From positions 1 to 39,209 of the forward strand of contig JAQVNJ010000048.1 of the NCBI GenBank assembly GCA_028703175.1: a stretch of DNA of 39,209 bases, read 5' to 3'. The notes below the pieces were generated by a model that made no database searches, had not been told where the DNA came from, and worked only from the letters and a program-made list of their open reading frames with translations. Every line of letters starts with the position of its first letter. Positions within the stretch are counted from its first letter, which is position 1. Shown here piece after piece: positions 1 through 7,742 of the stretch. Source of the DNA: JAAYCB01 sp012744395. GTDB taxonomy: Bacteria > Planctomycetota > Planctomycetia > Pirellulales > Thermoguttaceae. The position numbers and the translations under genes were made by a program.

Positions 1-1845
1 CGGGGTCAGCCGCCGTTGCCGCTGTTGCGGGTCGAGGTGTTCCAGGCTGCGGACGGCGACGGCGCGGAGGAGCGGATCGCCGTCCTCCAATCCGCGGACC
101 GCTTCGGCCTCGGCGCTGCCGCTCCGATAATTCGACAGCAGCGAAATCGCGCTGGCGCGGATCGCGGCGCGGGCCTGGCTGCTGCGGGCGACCTTGAGCA
201 GCTTGACCTCGCCCTCCGGCTTGAGCTCCCGCGCGGCGGCGATGCCGTAGGCGAAGTGCTCCTCCTGGTTCTTCTTCTCGCCGTACCAGGCGCGGATCTG
301 CTCGGCCGCCCACTCGGCCGTCTCGTTCCTGGCCGGATCGTCATGGCAGCCGTTGCAGGCGTTGGGGATTTGCAGGTCGACCGTCAGGTCGGGCCGGGGG
401 ACCCGCAGGCTGTGGTCCCGCCGCGGATCGACGACCATGTATTTCGTCTCCGGCATGTGGCACTCGACGCAGAGGGTGCCGGGCCGCGAGGCGTCGGGGT
501 GGAAATGGTGCAGCGGCGTGTCGTACTGCGCCTGCACGTGGCACTGGCAGCAGAGGCGGTTGTCGTTGAATTTCACGCGCGCCGAGTGCGCGTCGTGGCA
601 GTTCGTGCAGCGGACTTTCTGGTCGTACATCTTGCTCTGGATGAACGAGCCGTAGACGTAGTCTTCCTCGAGGACCTGGCCGTCGGCGTAGTAGAGGTCT
701 CCGTCGAGGACTTCCGGCAGGTAGAAGTCGCAGAACGTCGTGCTGGAACAGTCGTTGGGAGAGACGATCCGCCGGCGGGAGTGGCAGGCAGCGCAATTCT
801 CGATCTCCACGCGGGGATTCTCGTTCTTCAAGTCCGGCAGCCCGTAGCGGTAGTTGCGGTCCCAGAACCCGAACACGCCCCGGTTCTCCGCCAATTCGAC
901 GTGGATGCTTCCCGGCCCGTGGCAGGTTTCGCAGCTGACGTCGATCTCGGACCAGGTCGTGCGGTAGGTGTTTTCGGCCACGCTGAAGTTCTTCTTGAGG
1001 TTCGTCGTGTGGCATTCGGCGCACATGTAGTTCCAGTTTTGCAGCGGGCCGGTCCAGTGGAGCGGGTCGTCGTCGGAGATCGGCTCCTTGGGGTAGAGGT
1101 GATACCATCGCTTCCGCTCCGTGTCCCAGGCGATCGGCAGGCACTGGATGCGGCCGTCGGGAAACTCGGCGAGGTATTGCTGCAAGGGGCGGACGCCGAA
1201 CACGTACTTGACCTGGAATCTCTCCGGCCGGCCGTGGCGGTTGTCCGTCGTCACGTAGAACCGGTCGCCCTGACGCTCCATCCGCGAAGTGACCGCGAAA
1301 TCCACGGCGATGCGCCCCTGGCGGCCGAGTCGCCGGGCGGCCTCGCCGATCTCCTGGTGGGCGTCCGTGGCGTCGCATGGGCGGATCGGGCCGAGCCGCG
1401 CCGTCTGTTCGACCACGCGGCGGCGCGTCTCCTCGTCCATCAGGGCCAACACCCGGCGCTGGAGCGACTCGCCGGCGCCGCTCAAGGCAATCGACCAGGG
1501 GCCGGGGGGAACGGATCGGACCAGTTCGCCGAGATGCTCGTCGCTGAGCTTGACCAGGTCGTCAAACGCGACGTGCGTGAACCGGGCGTCGCCAAAGTCG
1601 CCCAGGACCGTGTCCGGCGTGGCATGGTCCATCGCCAGGTCGTGGTCGGAGCCGGCCCAGAGGTCCGTCTCCTTGCGGTGGCATTCCGCGCAGACCGCGC
1701 GCCCCACATACGTCGCCGCGCGACCGGCCGGCAGCGCGTCCCACCAATCGTGGAAGGCCATCGCGGCGGTGATCAGCAGAGCCGCTGCCAGCAGCAGGCA
1801 GGCGGCGAGAGGCTTGCGGCGGCGAAAGCTGGGGCCCGGCATCAT
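1..1845 (-). CDS. Octahaem c-type cytochrome with C-terminal HEAT-like region (3' end off window)
   Basis: The frame is open from an ATG at 1845 (second ATG at 1842) to the window edge with no stop, so at least 615 residues are present and the C-terminus is missing. Residues about 9-32 form a basic then hydrophobic signal/anchor. Eight CxxCH haem-binding motifs are visible near residues 52 (CAECH), 275 (CAECH), 305 (CETCH), 351 (CAACH), 413 (CTNCH), 432 (CCQCH), 459 (CVECH) and 497 (CNGCH). After about residue 500 no haem motif remains and the sequence is helical and Ala/Glu/Arg-rich, as in HEAT repeats. Families with this plan (cytochrome c554/doubled-CXXCH type) carry electrons in the periplasm. 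The substrate cannot be read from sequence. It lies 81 bp downstream of the regulator at 1927-2595 and may be co-transcribed. The opposite strand holds a long open frame that is only a GC-driven shadow. Confidence 0.9.
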   Translation of the reverse strand, partial: MMPGPSFRRRKPLAACLLLAAALLITAAMAFHDWWDALPAGRAATYVGRAVCAECHRKETDLWAGSDHDLAMDHATPDTVLGDFGDARFTHVAFDDLVKLSDEHLGELVRSVPPGPWSIALSGAGESLQRRVLALMDEETRRRVVEQTARLGPIRPCDATDAHQEIGEAARRLGRQGRIAVDFAVTSRMERQGDRFYVTTDNRHGRPERFQVKYVFGVRPLQQYLAEFPDGRIQCLPIAWDTERKRWYHLYPKEPISDDDPLHWTGPLQNWNYMCAECHTTNLKKNFSVAENTYRTTWSEIDVSCETCHGPGSIHVELAENRGVFGFWDRNYRYGLPDLKNENPRVEIENCAACHSRRRIVSPNDCSSTTFCDFYLPEVLDGDLYYADGQVLEEDYVYGSFIQSKMYDQKVRCTNCHDAHSARVKFNDNRLCCQCHVQAQYDTPLHHFHPDASRPGTLCVECHMPETKYMVVDPRRDHSLRVPRPDLTVDLQIPNACNGCHDDPARNETAEWAAEQIRAWYGEKKNQEEHFAYGIAAARELKPEGEVKLLKVARSSQARAAIRASAISLLSNYRSGSAEAEAVRGLEDGDPLLRAVAVRSLEHLDPQQRQRRLTP

Positions 1846-1926
1846 GTTGGCAACGACCAATCCAGGAAAACACCATCGGCGGCGGGGGACAATTCGCGGC
1901 GTCTCGGCGGCGCTGCCGATCCGCCA

Positions 1927-2595
1927 CTATTTGCCGCGCCCATTGACGGGCGCAATCGCGAACGTGCAACAGGGCGCGCCTTCGTGCCGGCAAGCGGTCC
2001 GGACCACGTCAGCGCCCACGACCTGCTTCATCATTTGGAGATCGACGGCGCAGACCGCGCCCGTTTCATCATACATGCTGATGAACGGGCAATTCCGTTT
2101 GTGCACGACGAGCGAACCGTCCTTCGCCTCCTCAACGTGCAGCAGGACCCCCTCTTCGCGGAGGAGCCTGGCCAACTGCTTGAGCCGCTCCCTGGGCGTC
2201 TTGCCGCTGATCTTCCGCCGGTAATGTCTGGCCAGGGTCGAACTGACGCGGTCGAGAACGCGGTGGACCAGTTCAGCCCCGCCAACCTCGCTGATCGCTC
2301 CCCAGATCGCGGGGACCAGCAAGCGCTGGTTGCTGGCGAACAACAGCATCAACGCCGCCCGGGTCAACGAAAACTGGTGGCGGGGCCGCCCGCGGCCGGC
2401 GACACGCTGGCTCGTCCGTTCGACGAACCCCAGCGCGACCAGGTCGTTGAGCTGCTCGGTAATCGCGGTCCGGGTCAACCCGGTGGACCGGATCAGATCG
2501 AAAATGGTCTGCGGCGGCTTGCCGGCGAGCAACTGGACGACGCGCATTCCCGCGGCGCTGACACTCGCCCGAGCCGGCATGGCAGGATCCGACAT
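1927..2595 (-). CDS. SufR/COG2345-type winged-helix transcriptional regulator with Cys cluster
   Basis: This 222-residue protein has an N-terminal winged helix (residues about 15-80; recognition-helix region RTAITEQLNDLVALGFV). A helical middle follows, then a C-terminal Cys-rich region with Cys169 (NCP), Cys182, Cys202, Cys209 and Cys210. That arrangement is the one seen in SufR-like repressors, whose C-terminal cysteines bind an Fe-S cluster and sense iron or redox state. Cluster binding here is inference. The ATG at 2595 is preceded by GAGAAG at a reasonable distance. The gene precedes the octahaem cytochrome on the same strand, so redox or iron control of that cytochrome is a plausible role. 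A short AT-rich patch at 2664-2690, with a TATC-GTT-GATA inverted repeat, lies upstream and could hold its promoter and operator. Confidence 0.85.
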   Translation of the reverse strand: MSDPAMPARASVSAAGMRVVQLLAGKPPQTIFDLIRSTGLTRTAITEQLNDLVALGFVERTSQRVAGRGRPRHQFSLTRAALMLLFASNQRLLVPAIWGAISEVGGAELVHRVLDRVSSTLARHYRRKISGKTPRERLKQLARLLREEGVLLHVEEAKDGSLVVHKRNCPFISMYDETGAVCAVDLQMMKQVVGADVVRTACRHEGAPCCTFAIAPVNGRGK

Positions 2596-3998
2596 AGCGC
2601 TTCTCTCGAACGGAACCTTTCACTCCCCGGCGTCTCCCTGGGCGATCCGGGACTGGTCGATTTTAGCCAGCTATCGTTGATAATAACCTTGCCTCCGCCG
2701 GAACACAAACCCTCCGCACCGGTCAACAGCCTCTTCCGCCGCCCTCCTGCCCCCACGCGTTTTCCCTGCGCAGACCCGCCCAGCGGAGGCGCGCTCCCGC
2801 GGGTCGTGGTCGCGTCGTTCGCAACCGCAGACGCCGCGCGGCGGGCACGACGCGCAACCCTGGCGGCCGAGCCCGCGGTCGGCGACTTCAAGCCGCCGAC
2901 ACACCGCTTCGCGGCCGCAGATTCGCGGCGCCGCGCGGCGGCCGAGTCATCCGCTCCGCGCAGATCGCATCCCCCGGCGGTTGCCAGCGCCACGTTTCCA
3001 GCGAGTGGAACAGAATTTTTTTGAAAATTTTCTCGCGTGCCGCCGCCGGCCAATCGCCGCTTGCGATCCCTTCCCACCATCGCGACCTGCCCTCCCCGCG
3101 GCGGTTCCGCGACGCCCCGACACGGCACCCTGCTGCAACCCGCGGCGGTGCGGCGCGGCATGGCCACATCGCATTATTCCCCGGCCAGGGCATATATCGT
3201 GTGCTTTGCCCATGACGCGAACATACCTAGGCCGTTCCGCCCGCGGCGGATGCCGGCCGGCCACCAGCGCCGCGCGGCCGGCGCCGCGCGGCGCGGTTGT
3301 GGCGGCTGCCGAACGGCGGTCCGGCCTGGGCGCGGCCCGCGGCGCGGCCGGCAGGCACGCATCTTAACTCAGCTTTCCGCAACGGGTTAAGCGTCTCGCG
3401 CCAATCCCGGGCGGCGGGCAGCGGCGCCGCGCGGCGGCCTCTTGCCGGCGCGGCGGCCGCAAGCCGCGGCGCCCGGCGGCGGACGCCGCCGGCGCGGCGG
3501 CCAATCGCCCCCGATCGGCGTCCGCCCCCCGCCGCGCTGCGGCGCGCTAATTTATAGGTCTTTCGCATGGTAACTGGAATACCCGATACGAGCAGCGCGG
3601 CGGGACGGCGCCGCCCCGCGCGGCAAGCCTTTCCGGGCGATGCGGCGCTTGCCGCGCGGCGCGGGGCAGCGCTTGCCGCGCGCAGCACCGGCGCTGCTCG
3701 TCGACGTTGGCGCGAAGCGCGAATTTTCAGGCGCTGCGCGAGAATTGTGCTTGCAAGATTTCAGCAAGAAGGTAGGATATGGCCAGCCTGAAGGACGATT
3801 CATAAATGGAGTCTCGGCTGTCGCACGTCGAGTCAGCGAAGAATTCAAAACGGCCAGATGCGAGATGAGCGGAGAGTTGTCAACAGGCGGACGATTGATC
3901 GATCAGGGGAGAATCGGAAGCGACGGTTGATCAACAACCAGGAGGCGCATGCGTTCTCATCGTTTCCGATCAGGCGAGGCCTCGACCCATCACGGCGC
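2596..3998. other. Long GC-rich non-coding stretch
   Basis: No frame here looks like a real protein: all candidates are Arg/Ala/Pro-rich compositional artefacts. The stretch is extremely G+C-rich between about 2700 and 3680. The 10-base palindrome GCCGCGCGGC occurs at 2930, 3269, 3283, 3426 and 3651. Composition falls to a more balanced mix after about 3690, on the approach to the H1-like gene. Apart from an AT-rich patch near 2664-2690 that could serve the upstream regulator, no RNA gene or terminator was recognised. Confidence 0.6.
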
Positions 3999-4027
3999 GT
4001 GACGGTCGCCGCGATGGCAGGTATAAG
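3999..4027 (+). promoter_or_regulatory. Candidate sigma-70-type promoter for the H1-like gene
   Basis: GTGACG at 3999-4004 (4 of 6 to TTGACA), a 17-bp spacer, then TATAAG at 4022-4027 (5 of 6 to TATAAT). It lies about 100 bp upstream of the GTG start at 4129. Planctomycete promoters are poorly characterised, so this is a pattern match only. Confidence 0.4.
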
Positions 4028-4128
4028 ACTCGTTGTCTTGTTTGTGTGGCGACTGGCCTGCCGGGGTTCGGATCCCAGCCCGGCTATCGGCAAGGAGCTC
4101 GCCCGTAACTCAGTTAGGAGGACGTAAG

Positions 4129-4266
4129 GTGGCCAAGAAGAAGGCAACCAAGAAGGCGGTGAAGAAAGCCGCTCCCAAAAAGAAGGCCGCCGCGAAGAAG
4201 GCGGTAGCGAAGAAGGCCGCTCCCAAAAAGAAGGCGGCCAAGAAGGCGACCCGGAAGAAGAAGTAG
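4129..4266 (+). CDS. Mini histone H1-like Lys/Ala-rich DNA-binding protein
   Basis: This 45-residue protein consists almost only of Lys, Ala, Pro, Val, Thr and Arg, with a repeated KKAAPKKKAA unit. It resembles the C-terminal tail of eukaryotic H1 and chlamydial Hc2-type nucleoproteins, which bind DNA non-specifically and compact it. The start is chosen as GTG at 4129 because a perfect AGGAGG (4116-4121) lies 7 nt upstream; an in-frame ATG further upstream would add a non-basic leader that does not fit the family. A strong terminator follows at 4332-4365, so it is a single-gene unit, convergent with the tRNA-thiolation-type gene at 4413-5414. A nucleoid role is inferred from composition only. 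Confidence 0.85.
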   Translation: MAKKKATKKAVKKAAPKKKAAAKKAVAKKAAPKKKAAKKATRKKK

Positions 4267-4331
4267 GGTGCGAGCGGGGCCGGCGGCCTCGCGCGAAAGG
4301 TCCTTCGCCCAAAAGCAACGACGAGAAAGAG

Positions 4332-4365
4332 ACGCCCGCCGTGCCGGCTGGGCGTTTCTGTTTTT
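4332..4365 (+). terminator. Rho-independent terminator of the H1-like gene
   Basis: Stem of ACGCCC plus GCCG pairing with CGGC and GGGCGT around a TGC loop, with one bulged T. It is followed by TTCTGTTTTTCTT at 4356-4368. It ends 99 bp after the stop codon at 4266. Confidence 0.8.
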
Positions 4366-4412
4366 CTTGGCCGACGAGCCGAACCGGAGGGCGCGCCGCG
4401 AGCACCGCCGCG

Positions 4413-5414
4413 CTAGAGCCGGTGCGCCGGGTGGACGGCCTCGGCCGGCCGCGCGCGGCGGACGTGGCACTGCCCGCCGCGCCAGACCCGCACCGAGGCC
4501 CGCTCCGGATCGCACTGCCGCGTGTACCGCACGAGCAGAGCGGCAAGGGAGTTGATCGTCCGCTCGCCGGCCGGGCCGAGCAGCAGGCCCACCGGCCCGA
4601 CGAAATCCGCCGGCTCGACCAGCAGCACCTCGCCCGAGGCGGCCTGCTGAAACAGCCGCTCCAGCAGGGCGTTCTCGCGCTCGTTGCGGCCGACGACCAT
4701 CTTCGTCTTCCCGTCGAAGCGAAAATGCCGCCCCGTGTTGAGCAGTTCATACTCCCAACGCCGCGCCCCCGGCCGATGCGCGAGCAAGTCCTTGACGCGC
4801 GGACTGAAATTCTTCTCGGCAAGCGCGCAGCCGGTCGACGGCGTGGGAATCGCGCGGATCCCCAGCCGTGTCGCCAGTTCGATCAGCGGGCGGCGGCCCC
4901 GACCGTGGAATCCGTAGAGCCGCCGGCGGTCGACAAGCCCCTCGATCTCCGGAATCGTCGCGGGCAGCAGTTTGGCCGACAAGGGGCGAAGCAGCTTGCC
5001 CTCCAGACCGGCGTCCCGGGCGACGAGCCCCAACTGCGGCCGCTTCTGGCTGTTGGGCCGCTGGCCGACAACCTCGCCGGAAACGACGACACACGCGCCG
5101 CTGTCTTCCATCAGCCGCCTGGCCATGCGGCCCATGTACGCGCGGCAGTCGACGCAGGGATTGTATCCCTTGCCGTAGCCGTGCCGGGGATTGCGGAGAA
5201 CGTCGAGGTAATCGTCGCCAACGTCGAGCACGGTCAACCGCACGCCGAGCTCAGCAGCCGCCCTGGCGACCGGCGTCTTGCAGCACTGAAAAATCGTCCG
5301 CACGTTGAGGGCCTCCACGTCGAGGCCTTGCTGCTGGAGAATGCGGACGGCGAGCATGCTGTCCAGACCGCCGGAGAACAGAGCGACGGCCTTTGGCGCG
5401 GCAGTTGCAGACAT
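4413..5414 (-). CDS. PP-loop ATPase, ThiI/MnmA-like tRNA thiolation enzyme with extra C-terminal domain
   Basis: This 333-residue protein has an N-terminal PP-loop ATP-pyrophosphatase motif SGGLDS at residues 14-19. Cysteine pairs lie at 44-45 (QCCKT) and 87/90 (NPCVDC), and a conserved-looking block SGEVVGQRPNSQ is near 110-121. This is the layout of tRNA-thiolating enzymes that adenylate a uridine and insert sulfur through active-site cysteines. It lacks an N-terminal THUMP domain, so it is not canonical ThiI. After about residue 220 a separate C-terminal domain (GRNERENALLERL...LVEPADFVGPVGLLLG) resembles the NFACT-R-like RNA-binding module often attached to this PP-loop family. It lies 48 bp downstream of RNase III on the same strand, so an RNA-processing operon is likely. 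The exact target base is unknown. Confidence 0.8.
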   Translation of the reverse strand: MSATAAPKAVALFSGGLDSMLAVRILQQQGLDVEALNVRTIFQCCKTPVARAAAELGVRLTVLDVGDDYLDVLRNPRHGYGKGYNPCVDCRAYMGRMARRLMEDSGACVVVSGEVVGQRPNSQKRPQLGLVARDAGLEGKLLRPLSAKLLPATIPEIEGLVDRRRLYGFHGRGRRPLIELATRLGIRAIPTPSTGCALAEKNFSPRVKDLLAHRPGARRWEYELLNTGRHFRFDGKTKMVVGRNERENALLERLFQQAASGEVLLVEPADFVGPVGLLLGPAGERTINSLAALLVRYTRQCDPERASVRVWRGGQCHVRRARPAEAVHPAHRL

Positions 5415-5462
5415 TCCCTCTCCTGGAAGACAACGGAATCGCCAAGCAGGGCCGGGCCGCCG

Positions 5463-6221
5463 TCAATCGGACGGAAACGGCGGAGGCTCGTCGTTGAGTT
5501 GACTGAGAGCGTTCCGCGCAGCCCGCTGCTCCGCTTCTTTCTTGTTGCGTCCCCAGGCGCCCTCGTACCGTGTCCTTCCCACCTGAGCGCAGACCTTGAA
5601 GCACTTGCTGTGATCGGGGCCTTTCTCATCCAGCAACTGGTAGATCGGCGTGGTTCCGTGCCGCCGCTGGGCCAACTGCTGGAGGAGCGACTTGCAGTTG
5701 CCCCCCAAGTCGCCCTCGACCGTCGATTCGATCTCCGGTCCGATATGCCGCAGGACGAACTCGCGCGTCGCATCAATCCCGCCGTCAAGGTAGATCGCCG
5801 CCAGCAGCGACTCGAACACGTCGGCCAGCAACGACGGAGGGACCGATGGATGGGTGGTCATCCCCTTGCCCAGGATAAGGAACTCCTCAAGCCCCAGCGC
5901 CTCGCTGATTTTCGCGCAGGTTTGCCGGCTGACCACCACCGACTTGATCTTCGTCAGATCGCCCTCGAGGAACTCGGGATATTGGCGGTAGAGCAACTCG
6001 CAGACGATTGCGCCGAGAATCGCATCACCGAGAAATTCCAGCCGCTCGTTCGACGCCAGGCGGTGTTCCGCCCCGGATGCGTGCGTCAACGCCGCCTGGA
6101 GCAGCGATCGATCGCAAAAGCGATACTTCAACCGCTGCTCACAGCCCGCCAACTGCTCCAGAACGTCGCCCGCACTCCCGGATCCGATAGCCTCGGCCAT
6201 GGGCCCGATCCCAACGTACAC
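5463..6221 (-). CDS. rnc: Ribonuclease III
   Basis: This 252-residue protein has the RNase III signature NERLEFLGDA at residues 58-67, with the second acidic cluster in LLADVFESLLAAIYLDGG about 60 residues later. A C-terminal double-stranded RNA-binding domain (about 170-245) ends in GRNKKEAEQRAARNAL. It cleaves double-stranded RNA in rRNA and mRNA processing and acts as a dimer with Mg2+. Length is typical. The frame opens with GTG at 6221; an ATG at 6200 (residue 8) is an alternative, and neither has a strong ribosome-binding site. The PP-loop tRNA enzyme follows 48 bp downstream. Confidence 0.96.
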   Translation of the reverse strand: MYVGIGPMAEAIGSGSAGDVLEQLAGCEQRLKYRFCDRSLLQAALTHASGAEHRLASNERLEFLGDAILGAIVCELLYRQYPEFLEGDLTKIKSVVVSRQTCAKISEALGLEEFLILGKGMTTHPSVPPSLLADVFESLLAAIYLDGGIDATREFVLRHIGPEIESTVEGDLGGNCKSLLQQLAQRRHGTTPIYQLLDEKGPDHSKCFKVCAQVGRTRYEGAWGRNKKEAEQRAARNALSQLNDEPPPFPSD

Positions 6222-6470
6222 TCAAGAAACCAAGACAGCAACGTGGATGATCTGCACGCACAACGGTCAACAGGGACGGGCGGGCGGCCGGCGAGTGACC
6301 GAGAGGCCTCTCCCCGGCGGCCCGGCTGCCCTGCCGGCGCCACCACAATCATCGTCCTAAGTCTAACAGGGACTGAGTTTTTTGTCAACGAGCCGGAACG
6401 CGCGCTGCCCCCCAACCGCGACATGGGCTCCGCGCCGCGGAGACGCGGTAGTCCGCAGCGCGGAAAAGAC
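6222..6470. other. Spacer between rnc and the secreted repeat-protein gene
   Basis: No credible coding sequence. Together with 6501-6604 it fills the gap upstream of rnc. A T-rich run at 6375-6386 is seen on the plus strand. The rnc promoter should lie here but no clear hexamers were found. Confidence 0.4.
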
Positions 6471-6500
6471 GAGCCCCACAACCGGCTGGCTGCGGGGCTC
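6464..6500 (-). terminator. Terminator of the secreted Cys/Ala/Lys/Pro repeat protein
   Basis: Read on the minus strand, GAGCCCC (6500-6494) pairs with GGGGCTC (6477-6471) around a 16-nt loop. The tail GTCTTTTCC follows directly (6470-6462). It sits about 105 bp after the stop codon at 6605. The tail is short, so efficiency is uncertain. Confidence 0.55.
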
Positions 6501-6604
6501 GCCGCTGAACGCATCCCGGACTTGCGTCCGGTCGAATCGTCCACCGCTTCGATCGCGCTGAAATGCCCAGAGCCAACTCAGCCACTCACCCTGGGCGGCT
6601 CCAG

Positions 6605-7309
6605 CTATTTCGCTTCCGGCTCGGGCGGGGCTGGCGGGGCCGGAGGTGCGGGCGGCTTCGGTGCCTCTACCTTGGGAGCCGCCGGAGCGGCCGGCTTTTC
6701 GGCCGGAGCGGCCGGCTTGGGCGCCTCGGCCTTGGGAGCGGCGGGAGCGGCCGGCTTTTCGGCCGGCTTGGCCGCCGGCTTTTCGGCCGGCTTTTCGGCC
6801 GGCTTTTCGGCCGGCTTGGCCGCCGGTTTTTCGGCCGGCTTGGCCGCCGGTTTCTCGGCCGGCTTGGCCGCCGGTTTCTCGGCCGGCTTCTCAGCCGGCT
6901 TGGCCGCCTTCTTCGCTTCGGCGGGCTGCTTTGGCTCGGCCTTCGGCGCCGGAGGGGCCGCGGGCTTCTTCACGTCGGCCTTCGGGGCAACCGGGGGCTT
7001 CGGTGGAGCCGGCGGAGCCTTTTCCTCCGGAGCGGGCGCTGCCTTGGGCTGCTCGGCCGGTGCGCAGGCCGCCGGCGCGCAGGCCGCCGGCGCGCAAGCC
7101 GCCGGTGCGCAGGCCACCGGTTCGCAGGCCACCGGTTCGCAACAAACGACCACGCAGGGCTGACAGCAGACCACTTCGCAGCACACAGGACGGGCCCTGA
7201 AGCAGCACCGCGAACCACAGCGGTTCAGCAGGCCACAAGCGTCAGCGGCCTCGGCAACAACGAACGTCGCAGCTGCCATCACAGCCAACGCAAACACCAC
7301 TCGTCGCAT
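6605..7309 (-). CDS. Secreted Cys-rich protein with Ala/Lys/Pro/Glu tandem repeats
   Basis: From the ATG at 7309 the protein has 234 residues. That start is preferred because AGGAGG (7323-7318) lies 8 nt upstream; another ATG at 7315 is too close. Residues 1-24 form a signal peptide (MRRVVFALAVMAAATFVVAEA). A short Cys-rich segment follows (CGSRCC, RPVCCEVVCC, then repeats of CAPAA). The remaining two thirds are low-complexity, dominated by an eight-residue unit AAKPAEKP or close variants, plus KAEAPKPAAP segments. Such Pro/Lys/Ala stretches are often extended, cell-surface or peptidoglycan-associated linkers. No catalytic domain is visible. Planctomycetes often secrete similar disulfide-rich proteins. 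It is divergent from hslVU. Repeat number probably varies between strains. Confidence 0.8.
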   Translation of the reverse strand: MRRVVFALAVMAAATFVVAEAADACGLLNRCGSRCCFRARPVCCEVVCCQPCVVVCCEPVACEPVACAPAACAPAACAPAACAPAEQPKAAPAPEEKAPPAPPKPPVAPKADVKKPAAPPAPKAEPKQPAEAKKAAKPAEKPAEKPAAKPAEKPAAKPAEKPAAKPAEKPAEKPAEKPAAKPAEKPAAPAAPKAEAPKPAAPAEKPAAPAAPKVEAPKPPAPPAPPAPPEPEAK

Positions 7310-7742
7310 GGACATGTCCTCCTCGATTGAGAAACTTTGGGGTGAATCGAAACAGAGGCCGAGAGCCGCCCCGTTGTGCCAAGGCCAACCGAATCTGGGA
7401 CAGGCACGGCAATCACTGCCAGCCCCGGTCGACGGTCCAGCCAATCTTGCGGCACCTCGCGGCCCTTCCGTGCAAGCCATCTCTTCTTAACTACCCTATC
7501 CTTCCAAAAGCGCCAATGCAACCGTTATCGGTCCAGAAACATGCGGAATTTTGCGCAAGGTCTTCCTGCGCAAATCCTTACAAGACAAAGGCCTGCATCA
7601 ATTGGCAGCGATTCCGGGGCGATTTTCCAGATAAGCCACAGGAGCGTTGCAACCGCCATGCCCTGGAAAGCCGAGCGACTTTGCGCCATATTGAGAGGTT
7701 TCGCAAAGTCGGACTTTCCGCGCGGTCTGATAGGAGCCAGGC
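7310..7742. other. Divergent intergenic region upstream of hslVU
   Basis: 433 bp without a gene. It must hold promoters for the secreted repeat protein (leftward) and hslVU (rightward). The only clear structure is the inverted repeat at 7550-7574, reported separately. Sequence around 7488-7500 is relatively AT-rich. No RNA gene was recognised. Confidence 0.5.
7550..7574. promoter_or_regulatory. Inverted repeat with 9-bp spacer upstream of hslVU, candidate operator
   Basis: TTTGCGCA (7550-7557) and its perfect reverse complement TGCGCAAA (7567-7574) flank a 9-bp spacer. It lies about 170 bp before the hslV start. The geometry recalls the CIRCE heat-shock operator (9-bp arms, N9 spacer), though the arm sequence differs. 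An operator role is inference. Confidence 0.4.

Noticed and set aside
16..3024. Plus-strand open frame of about 1000 codons opposite the cytochrome and regulator
   Set aside because: Composition is Arg/Ala/Val/Gly-rich without domains, while the minus strand encodes eight haem motifs and a clear regulator. It is a GC-driven antisense shadow.
4063..4090. tRNA-like T-arm (GGGGTTCGGATCCC) upstream of the H1-like gene
   Set aside because: The T-stem has a mismatch, and no matching acceptor, D-arm or anticodon arm could be placed upstream.
4341..7163. Plus-strand open frame of 940 codons ending in Gly/Ala/Phe repeats
   Set aside because: It is antisense to the PP-loop gene, rnc and the AAKPAEKP repeat gene. 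The Gly/Phe repeats are the complement of the Lys/Pro/Ala repeats.
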